A stretch of 64,000 bases of DNA from Erythrobacter sp047872805 (GCF_047872805.1 NZ_JBLQUK010000008.1:1-64000), one strand, 5' to 3'. Counted from the first letter of the stretch, positions 1-7,978 are shown. Notes: a model not told the origin generated them from the letters alone. Made by a program: numbers and translations.

Positions 1-1125
1 GCCCTGCTTCGGGTGTATTGTATTCCGCTCAAGCTTTTTCGCGTGCTCGGCCAGCGGGGTCTTCTGGTCCAATTCCCAGAAGAACCGCGCATCGGAACGC
101 CGCGCGGCGATGACCTTGCGGTTGCCATCGACCACCACGGCAGGGTCCGCCGCGTCGATATTGGCGGTGCAGACGAAGGCGTTGGCCAAAGTGTGAGTCC
201 TCGCGAAGGCGGGGACCTCATGCGATTGAGCTTCACCGCCAGAGGCTCCCGCATGCGCGGGAGATCGCGTGCAGACGAAATACTTCTGGTTCACCCGCGC
301 GGTGAGCTGGATCACCTCGGGCGGCACGTCGAGGAAGGCCTCGTCAAATCGCCCAAGCAGCGGCACCGGCCATTCGGTCAGCCCGGCGTTCTCGATCACC
401 AGCCCTTCATCCTCGACAAGGGTCAAGCCCGCCTCCGCAGCAACCCTGGCCGCGCCCTCGCGGATGATCGCGGCGCGTTCTTCGTGATCGACAATCACGT
501 GCGCGCCGCGCAGCCTCGCCGCGTAATCATCCGCGCCCTCAATAGTCACCGGCTGCGAGGCATGGAAGCGGTGCCCCATCGTCTCGCGCCCGCTGGCCAG
601 CCCATCCATCACGCAAGGCACAATTTCGCCATCAAGCAGCGCGACAATACCCGAAAGCGGGCGAACCCAGCGCGTGCTTTCATTGCTGATCGAAGCCGCT
701 CCCCAGCGCATCGACTTGGGCCATGAAAAATCGCGGATAATCGCAGGGATCGCGGCGGCGAGCAGGTCTGCGACCGCCTGCCCGGGCTTATCGATCACCG
801 CGAACCACGTCGCACGGCCCTTTACGTCGCGTTCCTCAAGGCTCTCGCGCAAAACACCGTTCTTGCGGCAGAAACCGTCAAGCGCGGCATCGGGCGCGCC
901 GACTGGCGGACCCTTGGCTTCCTCGCTCGTCCCTTGTGTTTCGAGCGGCAGCCCTCGCGCAATCAGCGCAAGGCGGCGCGGGGTCGACCAGATGGTGAGT
1001 TCGCCCATCTCGACCCCGGCGGTGGCAAGCTCGCGCTGGAACAGCTTTTCCAATTCCGCGCGTGCGCCCGCCTGCATCCGGGCAGGGATTTCCTCGCAGC
1101 GCAGTTCAAGCAGGAAGTCAGCCAT
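1..1125 (-). CDS. glyS: Glycyl-tRNA synthetase beta subunit, 3' part missing at the window edge
   Basis: GlyS pairs with GlyQ in the bacterial alpha2beta2 glycyl-tRNA synthetase that charges tRNA-Gly. I translated the minus strand from the ATG at 1125-1123 and found one open frame to the window edge, about 375 codons of a family usually near 690-700. The N-terminus (MADFLLELRCEEIPARM) and the internal stretch VPPEVIQLTARVNQKYFVCT are typical. The start shares its A with the glyQ stop (TGATG, 1127-1123), so the two are translationally coupled. Oddity: about 34 codons, residues 283-316, come from an inserted palindromic element flanked by a duplicated FVCT-coding sequence, described separately. 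The frame stays open through it, so the gene looks functional. Confidence 0.95.
   Translation of the reverse strand, partial: MADFLLELRCEEIPARMQAGARAELEKLFQRELATAGVEMGELTIWSTPRRLALIARGLPLETQGTSEEAKGPPVGAPDAALDGFCRKNGVLRESLEERDVKGRATWFAVIDKPGQAVADLLAAAIPAIIRDFSWPKSMRWGAASISNESTRWVRPLSGIVALLDGEIVPCVMDGLASGRETMGHRFHASQPVTIEGADDYAARLRGAHVIVDHEERAAIIREGAARVAAEAGLTLVEDEGLVIENAGLTEWPVPLLGRFDEAFLDVPPEVIQLTARVNQKYFVCTRSPAHAGASGGEAQSHEVPAFARTHTLANAFVCTANIDAADPAVVVDGNRKVIAARRSDARFFWELDQKTPLAEHAKKLERNTIHPKQG
167..279. repeat. In-frame palindromic element inserted in glyS with 11-bp duplicated target
   Basis: The 11-mer GTGCAGACGAA occurs at 167-177 and again at 269-279, exactly 102 bp (34 codons) apart. 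Between them lie two hairpin-forming palindromes: GTCCTCGC/GCGGGGAC around 197-216 (one wobble) and CTCCCGC/GCGGGAG around 246-262. On the coding strand both 11-mers read TTCGTCTGCAC (FVC plus most of a Thr codon). Removing one copy and the middle restores a continuous GlyS sequence, FVCTANIDAADP. The inserted peptide contains SPAHAGAS and EVPAFART, which resemble translations of short inverted repeats common in sphingomonad genomes. I infer insertion with target-site duplication; the mobilising enzyme is not in the window. Confidence 0.8.
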
Positions 1126-2057
1126 CAGATCAGGCTCCATTCCGGATATTGCGCGGCCCAGCGCGGAGCCATCAGCTCGGCGTATTTCTCGCAAGAACCG
1201 CGCGCCAGATCGCGCACCCGGCCCATGTAGCTGGCGCGTTCCTGCACGCTGATGACACCGCGCGCTTGCAGCAGGTTGAAGATGTGGCTGGCCTCCACCG
1301 CCTGTTCATAGGCGGCAATGGGCACGTCATGGGCAAGAGCGTTGCGGCACTCGGCCTCAGCCTTGGTGAACAGGTCGAACAGAGCGGCGGTGTCTGCGAC
1401 CTCGAAATTCCATTTCGACATCTGGCGTTCGTTTTCCAGAAACACCTCGCCATAGGTCACACCGTGCTGATTAAAGGCAAGGTCATACACATTGTCGACG
1501 CCCTGGATATACATCGCCAGACGCTCCAGCCCATAGGTCAGTTCGCCCGCCACCGGCTTGCAGTCAAACCCGCCCATCTGCTGGAAATATGTGAACTGGG
1601 TGACTTCCATCCCGTCGCACCAGACCTCCCAGCCCAGCCCCCAAGCGCCGAGCGTGGGCGATTCCCAGTCATCCTCAACAAAGCGGATGTCATGCGCCAG
1701 CAGATCAACCCCAATGGCGCTGAGGCTTTGCAGATAGAGTTCCTGAATGTCGCTGGGTGAAGGCTTCAGGATCACCTGATACTGGTAGTAATGCTGCAAG
1801 CGGTTGGGGTTCTCGCCATAGCGTCCGTCTGTGGGGCGGCGGCAGGGTTGGACAAAGGCGGCATTCCAAGGCTCTGGCCCCAGCGCGCGCAGCGTCGTCG
1901 CAGTGTGAAACGTGCCCGCTCCCATGCGCATGTCATAGGGTTGCAGGATCACGCATCCCTGCGCCGCCCAGAAATCGTGCAGCGTCAGGATCATGTCCTG
2001 AAACGAACGTGTCGGATCGCGCGCCGGGTTGGCGGCAGCTGAAAGCGGGCTGTTCAT
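1125..2057 (-). CDS. glyQ: Glycyl-tRNA synthetase alpha subunit
   Basis: GlyQ carries the class II catalytic core that forms glycyl-adenylate and charges tRNA-Gly together with GlyS. The 310-residue product has the normal family length and highly conserved stretches: SFQDMILTLHDFWAAQGCV near residue 20, QPYDMRMGAGTFHTATTLRAL, and PCRRPTDGRYGENPNRLQHY. It is the first gene of the glyQS pair, and its TGA overlaps the glyS ATG by one base. The start at 2057 is the only sensible one, since homology begins soon after it. The 223-bp spacer to the divergent urcA gene must hold both promoters. Confidence 0.97.
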   Translation of the reverse strand: MNSPLSAAANPARDPTRSFQDMILTLHDFWAAQGCVILQPYDMRMGAGTFHTATTLRALGPEPWNAAFVQPCRRPTDGRYGENPNRLQHYYQYQVILKPSPSDIQELYLQSLSAIGVDLLAHDIRFVEDDWESPTLGAWGLGWEVWCDGMEVTQFTYFQQMGGFDCKPVAGELTYGLERLAMYIQGVDNVYDLAFNQHGVTYGEVFLENERQMSKWNFEVADTAALFDLFTKAEAECRNALAHDVPIAAYEQAVEASHIFNLLQARGVISVQERASYMGRVRDLARGSCEKYAELMAPRWAAQYPEWSLI

Positions 2058-2178
2058 GGCGAATGGCCCATGGCTGAAGCCCCGTTAAGCGTCAATGGTG
2101 CGCCGCAGCATCTGCGCCTGACAAGCGCGCTATGGCAGCAGCGCAAGTCACATAAGCATGACCAAAAGTCAGGTAGTG

Positions 2179-2207
2179 TTGACATTGTCAGCGAATCACT
2201 ACATAAA
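2179..2207 (+). promoter_or_regulatory. Candidate sigma-70 promoter for the UrcA gene
   Basis: TTGACA at 2179-2184 is followed after 17 bp by CATAAA at 2202-2207, a consensus -35 and a four-of-six -10. It lies about 75 bp upstream of the UrcA start. A good ribosome binding site (AGGAG, about 2269-2273) precedes the ATG at 2281. The transcription start was not measured. Confidence 0.5.
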
Positions 2208-2280
2208 GTAAGGGTAACCTGACATTCAGGAAGGTTGCTATGACACAAATCAGCTCTTTTCCTCCCCAGGAGAACATGAC

Positions 2281-2631
2281 ATGCCAATCCAATTTGCTCT
2301 TGCTGCCGCATTGATAACTGTCCCGACAGTTGTCCTTGCTTCCCCGATCAATTCAACCGAATTCGAGGCGACCGTTCCGCATGAGGATCTCAACCTATCG
2401 ACCCAGCAGGGCGTCAGCCGCCTTGACGAACGTGTGCGCACCCGCATCCGGCAGCTGTGTCGCAATGGCGGGCGCGACAGCGCTTCGATCCGGCTAGAAC
2501 GCGAATGCCGCGCTGGCGCCTTTGCCGCTGCCGAGCGTCAGGTCCGTTTCGCAATCGCCAAAGCCAACGCAGACCGCGCACGCTTCGCAGCGAATTCCTC
2601 CGCTGATGGCTCCGACACTCCGGGAGCCTGA
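2281..2631 (+). CDS. UrcA family secreted protein
   Basis: This 116-residue protein begins with a signal peptide (about residues 1-20, hydrophobic core ALAAALITVPTVVLA, cleavage after LAS). It then shows the UrcA pattern: the pair-forming DLNLSTQQGVSRLDERV, a central RQLC cysteine and a second cysteine in RECRAGAF, probably a disulfide. UrcA proteins are short exported proteins common in sphingomonads and caulobacters; their function is not established. The gene stands alone between glyQ (divergent) and a downstream hairpin. The start is supported by AGGAG eight bases upstream. The family call is firm; no role is proposed. Confidence 0.8.
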   Translation: MPIQFALAAALITVPTVVLASPINSTEFEATVPHEDLNLSTQQGVSRLDERVRTRIRQLCRNGGRDSASIRLERECRAGAFAAAERQVRFAIAKANADRARFAANSSADGSDTPGA

Positions 2632-2638
2632 TGCAACA

Positions 2639-2691
2639 GCCGCTCTCGCCTGCCGGGCCTTCCCCCAAAAGCCCGATAGTGCGAGAGCGGC
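2639..2691 (+). terminator. Hairpin downstream of urcA, probable terminator
   Basis: The arms GCCGCTCTCGC (2639-2649) and GCGAGAGCGGC (2681-2691) are perfect 11-bp complements, with a smaller GGGC/GCCC hairpin inside the loop. The following T tract is weak (ACCTTTCC), so intrinsic termination is plausible rather than certain. A short tandem TTCGTCTGTCGTA repeat follows at about 2710-2741. Confidence 0.5.
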
Positions 2692-2808
2692 ACCTTTCCA
2701 TTCATCTTCGTCTTCGTCTGTCGTAGAAATTCGTCTGTCGTAAAAATCGCAAATTGAGGACGGAAAGCCCATGCATCGTAAACTATGTAGCCAGAGTTAG
2801 GGGTCGAG

Positions 2809-3336
2809 ATGAAAGAACGTTTCAAAAAACTCTATCGGTTCTACGATCCACTGGTCGATTTCACGGTCTACATGATGATCCCGCTCGTACTTTATGCAAA
2901 GGGCCTGCGCCTGTTCATGACCAGGGACGAACTCATTGCGCTGCCGACTTCGCCAGCACACGATATGATATTCTTTGGTGTCTGGATCCTGATGGTCTTT
3001 CTGTTCGCCGCGAAGTTCATGCGCGACGAATTTGCCCAGAAAATCTGGAACCGGGCAGCGAGCACCTTTGCCTATTTTGTAGTATTCCTTCCCTATGTCC
3101 TGGTGGTACTTAGCGGGCTCTTTGTGAAGGATATCTATCTCTGGTTCGAAGCCGGAGGAGTTGCCTTCGTTGATTCGCTCGATACACCCCCACCCTTCCC
3201 TACAGCAAAGGACCCGGCCGACGTGCGCCAGTTCGTCATGTTCTATGGTGTGTTCGAGACGCTGATCGAGATATTCACCTGGTCGCCGGTGCTTTTCTTC
3301 GCGATCTACAAATTCCATCGCTGGAGGGACACATGA
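2809..3336 (+). CDS. Membrane protein of unknown function, first of a four-gene overlapping cassette
   Basis: I do not recognise this 175-residue protein. It has about four hydrophobic segments (roughly residues 20-35, 55-72, 90-108 and 145-165), so it should sit in the inner membrane with short charged ends. It shares a pattern with the next gene: FMRDEFAQKIWNR followed by a hydrophobic AY-x-V stretch, and an ending in HRWRDT. The two are probably diverged paralogs. Its stop overlaps the next ATG by four bases (3333-3336). The stretch from here to about 3830 looks more AT-rich than its neighbours, which may mean acquisition; composition was judged by eye. Confidence 0.75.
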   Translation: MKERFKKLYRFYDPLVDFTVYMMIPLVLYAKGLRLFMTRDELIALPTSPAHDMIFFGVWILMVFLFAAKFMRDEFAQKIWNRAASTFAYFVVFLPYVLVVLSGLFVKDIYLWFEAGGVAFVDSLDTPPPFPTAKDPADVRQFVMFYGVFETLIEIFTWSPVLFFAIYKFHRWRDT

Positions 3337-3830
3337 CAGCGATCACTGAGCGAAGCACAGCGATCCGTTATCGCCTCTACTTCTGGCTCATGAATGTGAG
3401 CCTTCCAAGCGCGGTCGCGCTGTTTGTCGAAATGCTGATCCGTAATTTTGCCGGGATACAGCTATGGGGATTGCCAGAGACGATCGGATGGCCGATCTAT
3501 CTGAGCATTTATCCCTTTGCGTCGTTCGTGCCACTTTTTCTGACAATTGCCGCGTTTATGCGTGACGACTACGCTGAAGCGCTTTGGAAACGCACGGTTG
3601 TTATTCTCGCTTATGGAGTCGCAATTTTTCCTCTTGCGTTCATGATATTCGCGTGGGTGGCGGCTCTTACAGTCCGCGAAGGCACCATCGCGTACGAACT
3701 CTTTGACGTATTCTATTCCGCACTTAGAGGCGGTGCCAGTGGGACAACGATCCTGACATATGTCTGGCACATTTACTTCCTGTTTTTTGTCGCAGTCTTC
3801 CAATTCTTGCGCTGGCGCGATGCCCGATGA
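3333..3830 (+). CDS. Membrane protein of unknown function, paralog of the preceding gene
   Basis: The 165-residue product has about four predicted membrane segments and carries FMRDDYAEALWKR and a terminal FLRWRDAR, matching FMRDEFAQKIWNR and FHRWRDT of the gene before it. Start and stop overlap both neighbours by four bases (ATGA), so it is translated as part of one unit with the small regulator that follows. No catalytic motif is visible. A role in the membrane under control of the adjacent Cro/CI-type protein is an inference from context only. Confidence 0.75.
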   Translation: MTAITERSTAIRYRLYFWLMNVSLPSAVALFVEMLIRNFAGIQLWGLPETIGWPIYLSIYPFASFVPLFLTIAAFMRDDYAEALWKRTVVILAYGVAIFPLAFMIFAWVAALTVREGTIAYELFDVFYSALRGGASGTTILTYVWHIYFLFFVAVFQFLRWRDAR

Positions 3831-4027
3831 AAAACCGCCTCAAAGTCCTCCGCGCGGAACGCGATTGGTCGCAGGCCGAACTGGCCGGGCGGCTCGACGT
3901 GTCACGGCAGGCGGTGAACGCGATCGAGACGGGTAAGCATGACCCTTCTCTCCCGCTCGCATTTCGCATCGCGCGGTTGTTTGACATGAGCATTGAACAA
4001 ATATTCGACGACGGAGTGATTTCGTGA
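3827..4027 (+). CDS. Small Cro/CI (XRE) family transcriptional regulator
   Basis: Sixty-six residues that are almost entirely one helix-turn-helix domain: LKVLRAERDWSQAELAGRLDVSRQAVNAIETGKHDPSLPLAFRIA is the classic five-helix XRE fold, with SQAELAGRLDVSRQAVNAIE as the turn region (written here as overlapping motif and subregion). The tail SIEQIFDDG is typical of the short subgroup often paired with membrane proteins. ATGA overlaps with genes on both sides place it third in the cassette. It probably represses its own operon, but I found no obvious operator upstream of 2809. Confidence 0.9.
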   Translation: MKNRLKVLRAERDWSQAELAGRLDVSRQAVNAIETGKHDPSLPLAFRIARLFDMSIEQIFDDGVIS

Positions 4028-4482
4028 CCGACACTGAAACCCTCAATCTTGGCCCCAATCCCGGTGAAGCGCGCAACAGGGCACGCCAACGGCGCCAGAT
4101 CATCTATTTCTGCGGAGCTATGTTGATCGGTGCGCTGACCGGCTTTTTCACCGGCTTCTTCGATCAGGGCGATGGCAATCTGTTCAGCGGCGACTGGGAC
4201 AAGCTGGTGCTGCCTCCTGCGGTTGGCATCGGCCTCGCAATCGGTTTGCTCGTCGGGTTTCTGATTTTGCCGCTCTGGGGTTTTGCCCAGATCGACGATT
4301 ACAAACGCGCTCAGAATTACATCGCCTTCACCGGGGGCATGCTGGGCGTGCTGGCAGGATTTCCGATCTGGGCGGTGCTCTTCGCTGGAGGCTTCGCATC
4401 GCCACCCCATGCCTTTGGCGTCTGGGCGATAGGCTTTTCCTCGATGGCGATTGCCTATGCTTACGCCTGGATCACCCGTTGA
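4024..4482 (+). CDS. Membrane protein of unknown function, last gene of the XRE cassette
   Basis: A 152-residue protein with a charged N-terminus (about residues 1-28, rich in Arg and Gln) and four hydrophobic segments near 30-48, 62-84, 97-120 and 128-148. Glycine-rich helices such as GIGLAIGLLVGFLILPLWG suggest tight helix packing. It overlaps the XRE gene by four bases. Small XRE regulators are commonly found beside membrane proteins of this size; the function of such pairs is generally unknown. It does not resemble the two membrane proteins at the head of the cassette. Confidence 0.75.
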   Translation: MTDTETLNLGPNPGEARNRARQRRQIIYFCGAMLIGALTGFFTGFFDQGDGNLFSGDWDKLVLPPAVGIGLAIGLLVGFLILPLWGFAQIDDYKRAQNYIAFTGGMLGVLAGFPIWAVLFAGGFASPPHAFGVWAIGFSSMAIAYAYAWITR

Positions 4483-4552
4483 TTTTGCGCCTCTCGTTCA
4501 AATTGCAGTCAAATACATACGCTAAATCCCAAATCTTGAAAGGATTCCCATT

Positions 4553-5473
4553 ATGAAGACCCGCTCTCTTATCGCCGCGTCGGCAGCAATTGTCGCTCTG
4601 CTTGCTGGCACCCCCGCGCTCGCGGATGGCCATATGGAAGCCGCTGCCGAAACCGCTTTGCCGAGCGGTCCCGAAGGTCCGGCCTTGTGGAAAGTCGCAG
4701 ATGAGGACACCACGATCTTTCTGTTCGGTACCGTCCATGCCCTGCCCGCCGAATTGGTGTGGTATGATGCCGAGATTGCAGAGGCGCTGAATTCCGCCGA
4801 TACTGTCGTCACCGAAATCCCCATGGACCCGGCCAGCGAAGCGGCGATGCAGCAACTCGCGGTGCGCGAGGGAATGTTCGCAGATGGGACCACTCTGCGC
4901 TCGCTGCTCACCGAGGAGCAGGCCGCCGCTTACGAAGGCGCGCTAGGCGGGTTGGGCGTGCCGCCCGCCGCATTTGACGGTTTTGAACCGTGGATGGCGG
5001 GCCTGACTTTGGGCGTGCTGCCGCTGCTGCAGCAAGGTTATGATATGCAGTCGGGGGTCGATAAGGTGATCCTCTCCAAAGCTGCCGATACCCCAAAGGA
5101 TGCGCTGGAAACCGCCGAGTTTCAGCTCGCCCTGTTCGACAGTCTACCGCGCGAACAGCAGGTCGAATTCCTGATGGCCGCGGTCGAAGGCGTGGGCGAG
5201 GTCAAGCAGACGCTTGATGCGATGGTCGCCGAATGGGTCAAGGGCGACGCCGATGCACTGGCCGCGATCATGAACGAAGATATGGATGATGAAGCGCTCG
5301 CCACCGCGCTGCTCTATGATCGCAATGCCAATTGGGCTGAATGGATCGAAGCGCGGCTCGCGAGCAACCCCGGCACGGTGTTTATCGCAGTCGGCGCCGG
5401 GCACCTTGCCGGGAACCGCAGCGTGCAGGATTATCTGGCCGAGCGGGGCATCGAAACCGCGCGGGTTCAGTGA
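4553..5473 (+). CDS. TraB/GumN family protein, exported
   Basis: The 306-residue protein has a signal peptide (residues 1-24, cleaved after ALA) and the TraB/GumN pattern. This includes a first conserved strand with FLFGTVHALP near residue 58, a Glu in TVVTEIP, and a C-terminal VFIAVGAGHLAGNRSVQDYL. The GT-x-H and GAGHL motifs are the family's likely metal-binding or catalytic site. Bacterial TraB/GumN proteins are thought to act in the periplasm; the substrate is unknown here. A good ribosome binding site (AAGGA) lies eight bases before the ATG. It overlaps a second family member by four bases, which suggests tandem duplication. Confidence 0.85.
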   Translation: MKTRSLIAASAAIVALLAGTPALADGHMEAAAETALPSGPEGPALWKVADEDTTIFLFGTVHALPAELVWYDAEIAEALNSADTVVTEIPMDPASEAAMQQLAVREGMFADGTTLRSLLTEEQAAAYEGALGGLGVPPAAFDGFEPWMAGLTLGVLPLLQQGYDMQSGVDKVILSKAADTPKDALETAEFQLALFDSLPREQQVEFLMAAVEGVGEVKQTLDAMVAEWVKGDADALAAIMNEDMDDEALATALLYDRNANWAEWIEARLASNPGTVFIAVGAGHLAGNRSVQDYLAERGIETARVQ

Positions 5474-6366
5474 ACCACCTGCGCCTGTTCGCCCTCGCCT
5501 GCACGCTGTTGTTCGCAGCGTGCAGCGGGGGCGAACCTGCACCCGGCGCTCAGGAACAACGCGGCAACCCGGCGAACCCGTTGCTGTACGAAATAGCCAA
5601 TGCCGATGGCGAAGTGGAAGGCTGGCTGCTGGGCACGGTGCACGCCCTGCCCGACGGCACAAGGTGGAAGACCGCGAAAATCGACCGGGCGATTGAGCAG
5701 GCCGACATTCTGTTTGTCGAATTTGCTGATCTGGCGGACGGGCAAGGTCAAACCGCCGCGACCTTTGCAAAGCTGTCGCAAACTCCCGGGCTCGGACCCC
5801 TGACATTCCGGGTCGAACCCGAACTGCGGCCCGCGCTTGACCGCATGTTGGAGCGTTCCGACATACCCCGCCGCGACTTTGAGACTATCGAGGATTGGGC
5901 GGCGGCGGTGATGTTGTCTCGGGTCGATGCGCGGGGTAAGCCCGCCAATGGTGCCGACCGGGCGGTGATTGCCGGTTTTGCGGACCGCCCGGTTCTGGGA
6001 TTTGAAACCGCCGCCTCGCAATTGGCGATATTCGACCGATTGCCGCCTGGCGAACAGACCGACCTGCTCGAAGGCACAGTGCGCGAATGGACCGGATCGC
6101 GCGGTGATCCCGAATGGCTGATCGCGGCATGGCTCGCGGGCGATGAGGCGCGGCTGACGCGGGCCACGCGGGAGGGCATACTTGCCGACCCTGAATTGCG
6201 TGAAGCGTTGCTGACGGGCCGCAACCGGAGCTGGATGGCTGCGCTTGAACCGGCGCTTCGCGGCGATGACCGGCCCTTGGTGGCGGTGGGCGCGGCGCAT
6301 CTGCTGGGCCCGGATGGGCTGGCAGCTCTGTTGGAAGCGGAAGGTTATGCCGTCCGGCGAATGTGA
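5470..6366 (+). CDS. TraB/GumN family lipoprotein
   Basis: The start is taken as the GTG at 5470, which overlaps the preceding stop (GTGA) and gives a 298-residue protein. An upstream ATG in this frame (5341) would place about 43 arginine-rich residues before the signal peptide and lies inside the previous gene. The N-terminus ends in LLFAACSGG, a lipobox-like site (Cys 18), so it is probably a lipoprotein. Family motifs are present: WLLGTVHALPDGTRW and, at the end, LVAVGAAHLLGPDGLAALL. It is a diverged copy of the gene before it and is probably translated from the same message. Confidence 0.85.
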   Translation: MNHLRLFALACTLLFAACSGGEPAPGAQEQRGNPANPLLYEIANADGEVEGWLLGTVHALPDGTRWKTAKIDRAIEQADILFVEFADLADGQGQTAATFAKLSQTPGLGPLTFRVEPELRPALDRMLERSDIPRRDFETIEDWAAAVMLSRVDARGKPANGADRAVIAGFADRPVLGFETAASQLAIFDRLPPGEQTDLLEGTVREWTGSRGDPEWLIAAWLAGDEARLTRATREGILADPELREALLTGRNRSWMAALEPALRGDDRPLVAVGAAHLLGPDGLAALLEAEGYAVRRM

Positions 6367-6507
6367 CCTGCCTTGACCGAAGGAGAGGCTTTTCCCGGTT
6401 GCGTTTTCCCCTGATGCCGCTATGTGCCCGCGCTTCGGCGTTCTGGTCATCCCTGGAGGCGGCGCGCCGAGAAAACGTAAATTCCACGCATTCGAAAGGC
6501 TTTTGTC

Positions 6508-7161
6508 ATGAGCGACGCTCTTACACTGCCGGCCGAACGCCGCGAACGGGCAGGCAAGGGAGCCTCCCGATCACTTCGCCGCGAAGGTCGGATTCCCGCT
6601 GTTATTTATGGCGGCAAAGAAGAACCCATCACGATCCATGTCGAGGAAAAGGAACTGATCCGGCAATTGAACACCGGCCATTTCATGAACTCGATTTTGC
6701 AGATTGAAATGGGCGGCGACAGCATCCGCGCCATTCCCAAGGACGTCGCGCTGCACCCGGTCACCGATCGTCCGTTGCATGCCGATTTCTTCCGGCTTTC
6801 CAAAGGCGGAAAGATCGAAGTCAGCGTTCCCGTGGTCTTCATCAACGAAGAAGCATCGCCCGGCCTCAAGAAGGGCGGCGTTCTCAACGTGGTTCGTCAC
6901 GAACTTGATCTGGTTTGTGAAAACGACAAGATCCCTGGCGAGATCGAGATTGATGTCACTGGCAAGCAGGTTGGCGATTCGATCCACATCAGCGAAGTCA
7001 CTCTGCCCGCTGGCAGCGAAAGCGCGATCACCGACCGCGATTTCACCATCGCCACGCTGGTTGCCCCGTCCGCGCTCAAGAAGAGCGAAGATGAGACCGA
7101 AGAGGTCGCTGCTGATGAGGTCACGGCCTCGGCACAGAAGGGCGATGACAGCGACGATTGA
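6508..7161 (+). CDS. rplY: 50S ribosomal protein L25, long CTC form
   Basis: L25 binds 5S rRNA in the large ribosomal subunit. The 217-residue product is the two-domain form: an N-terminal 5S-binding domain (RERAGKGASRSLRREGRIPAV, residues 11-31, and a conserved HADFFRL near 91) and a C-terminal beta domain (VRHELDLVCENDKIP, then IDVTGKQVGDSIHISE). An acidic Glu/Asp-rich tail closes it. It forms a pair with pth downstream, as in many bacteria, although a hairpin lies between them. A spacer of about 140 bp precedes it and should hold its promoter. Confidence 0.95.
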   Translation: MSDALTLPAERRERAGKGASRSLRREGRIPAVIYGGKEEPITIHVEEKELIRQLNTGHFMNSILQIEMGGDSIRAIPKDVALHPVTDRPLHADFFRLSKGGKIEVSVPVVFINEEASPGLKKGGVLNVVRHELDLVCENDKIPGEIEIDVTGKQVGDSIHISEVTLPAGSESAITDRDFTIATLVAPSALKKSEDETEEVAADEVTASAQKGDDSDD

Positions 7162-7187
7162 TCGCGGCATTTATTCCTGGCAATTTT

Positions 7188-7219
7188 GCAATCACCAGAA
7201 CACGCAATCACCAGAACAC
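7188..7219. repeat. Perfect tandem duplication of 16 bp
   Basis: GCAATCACCAGAACAC occurs twice back to back (7188-7203 and 7204-7219) in the rplY-pth spacer. The second copy runs into the 5' arm of the terminator hairpin. It is probably a replication slippage product. Confidence 0.85.
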
Positions 7220-7253
7220 CGGGCCTCGCGCATAGGTCCGGTGTTTTGTTTTT
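7215..7253 (+). terminator. Intrinsic terminator after rplY
   Basis: AACACCGGGCCT (7215-7226) and AGGTCCGGTGTT (7234-7245) pair over 12 bp with one mismatch, around a seven-base loop, followed by TTGTTTTT. This is the clearest forward terminator in the window. It separates rplY from pth, so pth needs read-through or its own promoter. Confidence 0.8.
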
Positions 7254-7280
7254 GCGCGAAGGATCGCTACAGGGGCGCTC

Positions 7281-7865
7281 ATGCAAATCTGGACAGGCCT
7301 TGGAAATCCCGGACCGCAATATGCGCTGCACCGGCACAATGTCGGGTTTCTGGCAGCGGATGTGATCGCCGACATGCATGGCTTTGGCCCGGTGCAAAAG
7401 AAATTTTCCGGATGGGTGCAGGAAGGGCGCATTGGTGCGGCCAAGATCCTGCTGTTGAAACCTGCGACCTTCATGAATGAAAGCGGGCGCGCCGTCGCCG
7501 AAGCGCTACGGTTCTTCAAACTGGAGCCCTCGGCGCTGACGGTGTTTCATGACGAGCTTGATCTGGCCCCGTTCAAGGTCAAGGTGAAGGTCGGCGGCGG
7601 TCATGCCGGTCACAACGGGCTGCGTTCGATCGACCGCCACATCGCCAGCTTGGGGGCACCTGATTACCGCCGGGTGCGGATCGGCATCGGGCATCCGGGA
7701 CATAAAGACCGTGTGCACGGCCACGTCCTGAGCAATTACGCCAAAGCAGAGCAGGACGATCTCGCGGCAGTGCTCGGCGCTATCGGGGCTGAGGCTGCGT
7801 GGTTGGCAGAGCACAATGACCCGCGTTTCATGAGCGAAGTGGCGTTGAGATTGCAGGATGAATAA
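7281..7865 (+). CDS. pth: Peptidyl-tRNA hydrolase
   Basis: Pth releases peptides from tRNAs that drop off the ribosome. The 194-residue protein starts MQIWTGLGNPGPQYALHRHN, with the catalytic His in the H-R-H-N stretch. It continues with LLKPATFMNESGRAV, HDELDLAPFKVKVKVGGGHAGHNGLRSI (DELD and the GGGHAGHNGL signature) and RVRIGIGHPGHKDRVHGHVLS. All are family hallmarks. It lies behind rplY and before a small PEP-CTERM gene. Confidence 0.96.
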   Translation: MQIWTGLGNPGPQYALHRHNVGFLAADVIADMHGFGPVQKKFSGWVQEGRIGAAKILLLKPATFMNESGRAVAEALRFFKLEPSALTVFHDELDLAPFKVKVKVGGGHAGHNGLRSIDRHIASLGAPDYRRVRIGIGHPGHKDRVHGHVLSNYAKAEQDDLAAVLGAIGAEAAWLAEHNDPRFMSEVALRLQDE

Positions 7866-7978
7866 CGAACACTGCAACGCCTGAACCATTCCGGGACACC
7901 TTCGATCCTGACCGGGACAGATTGGCGCAAAGACAGTAAATCCGTCGTTAATCAATCAAATCAGGGATCGATCTAGCA

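Noticed and set aside
2240..2317. Short open frame beginning at ATG 2240 in the urcA leader
   Set aside because: It overlaps the urcA start in another frame, has no clear ribosome binding site and shows no regulatory codon bias; the urcA start has AGGAG at proper spacing.
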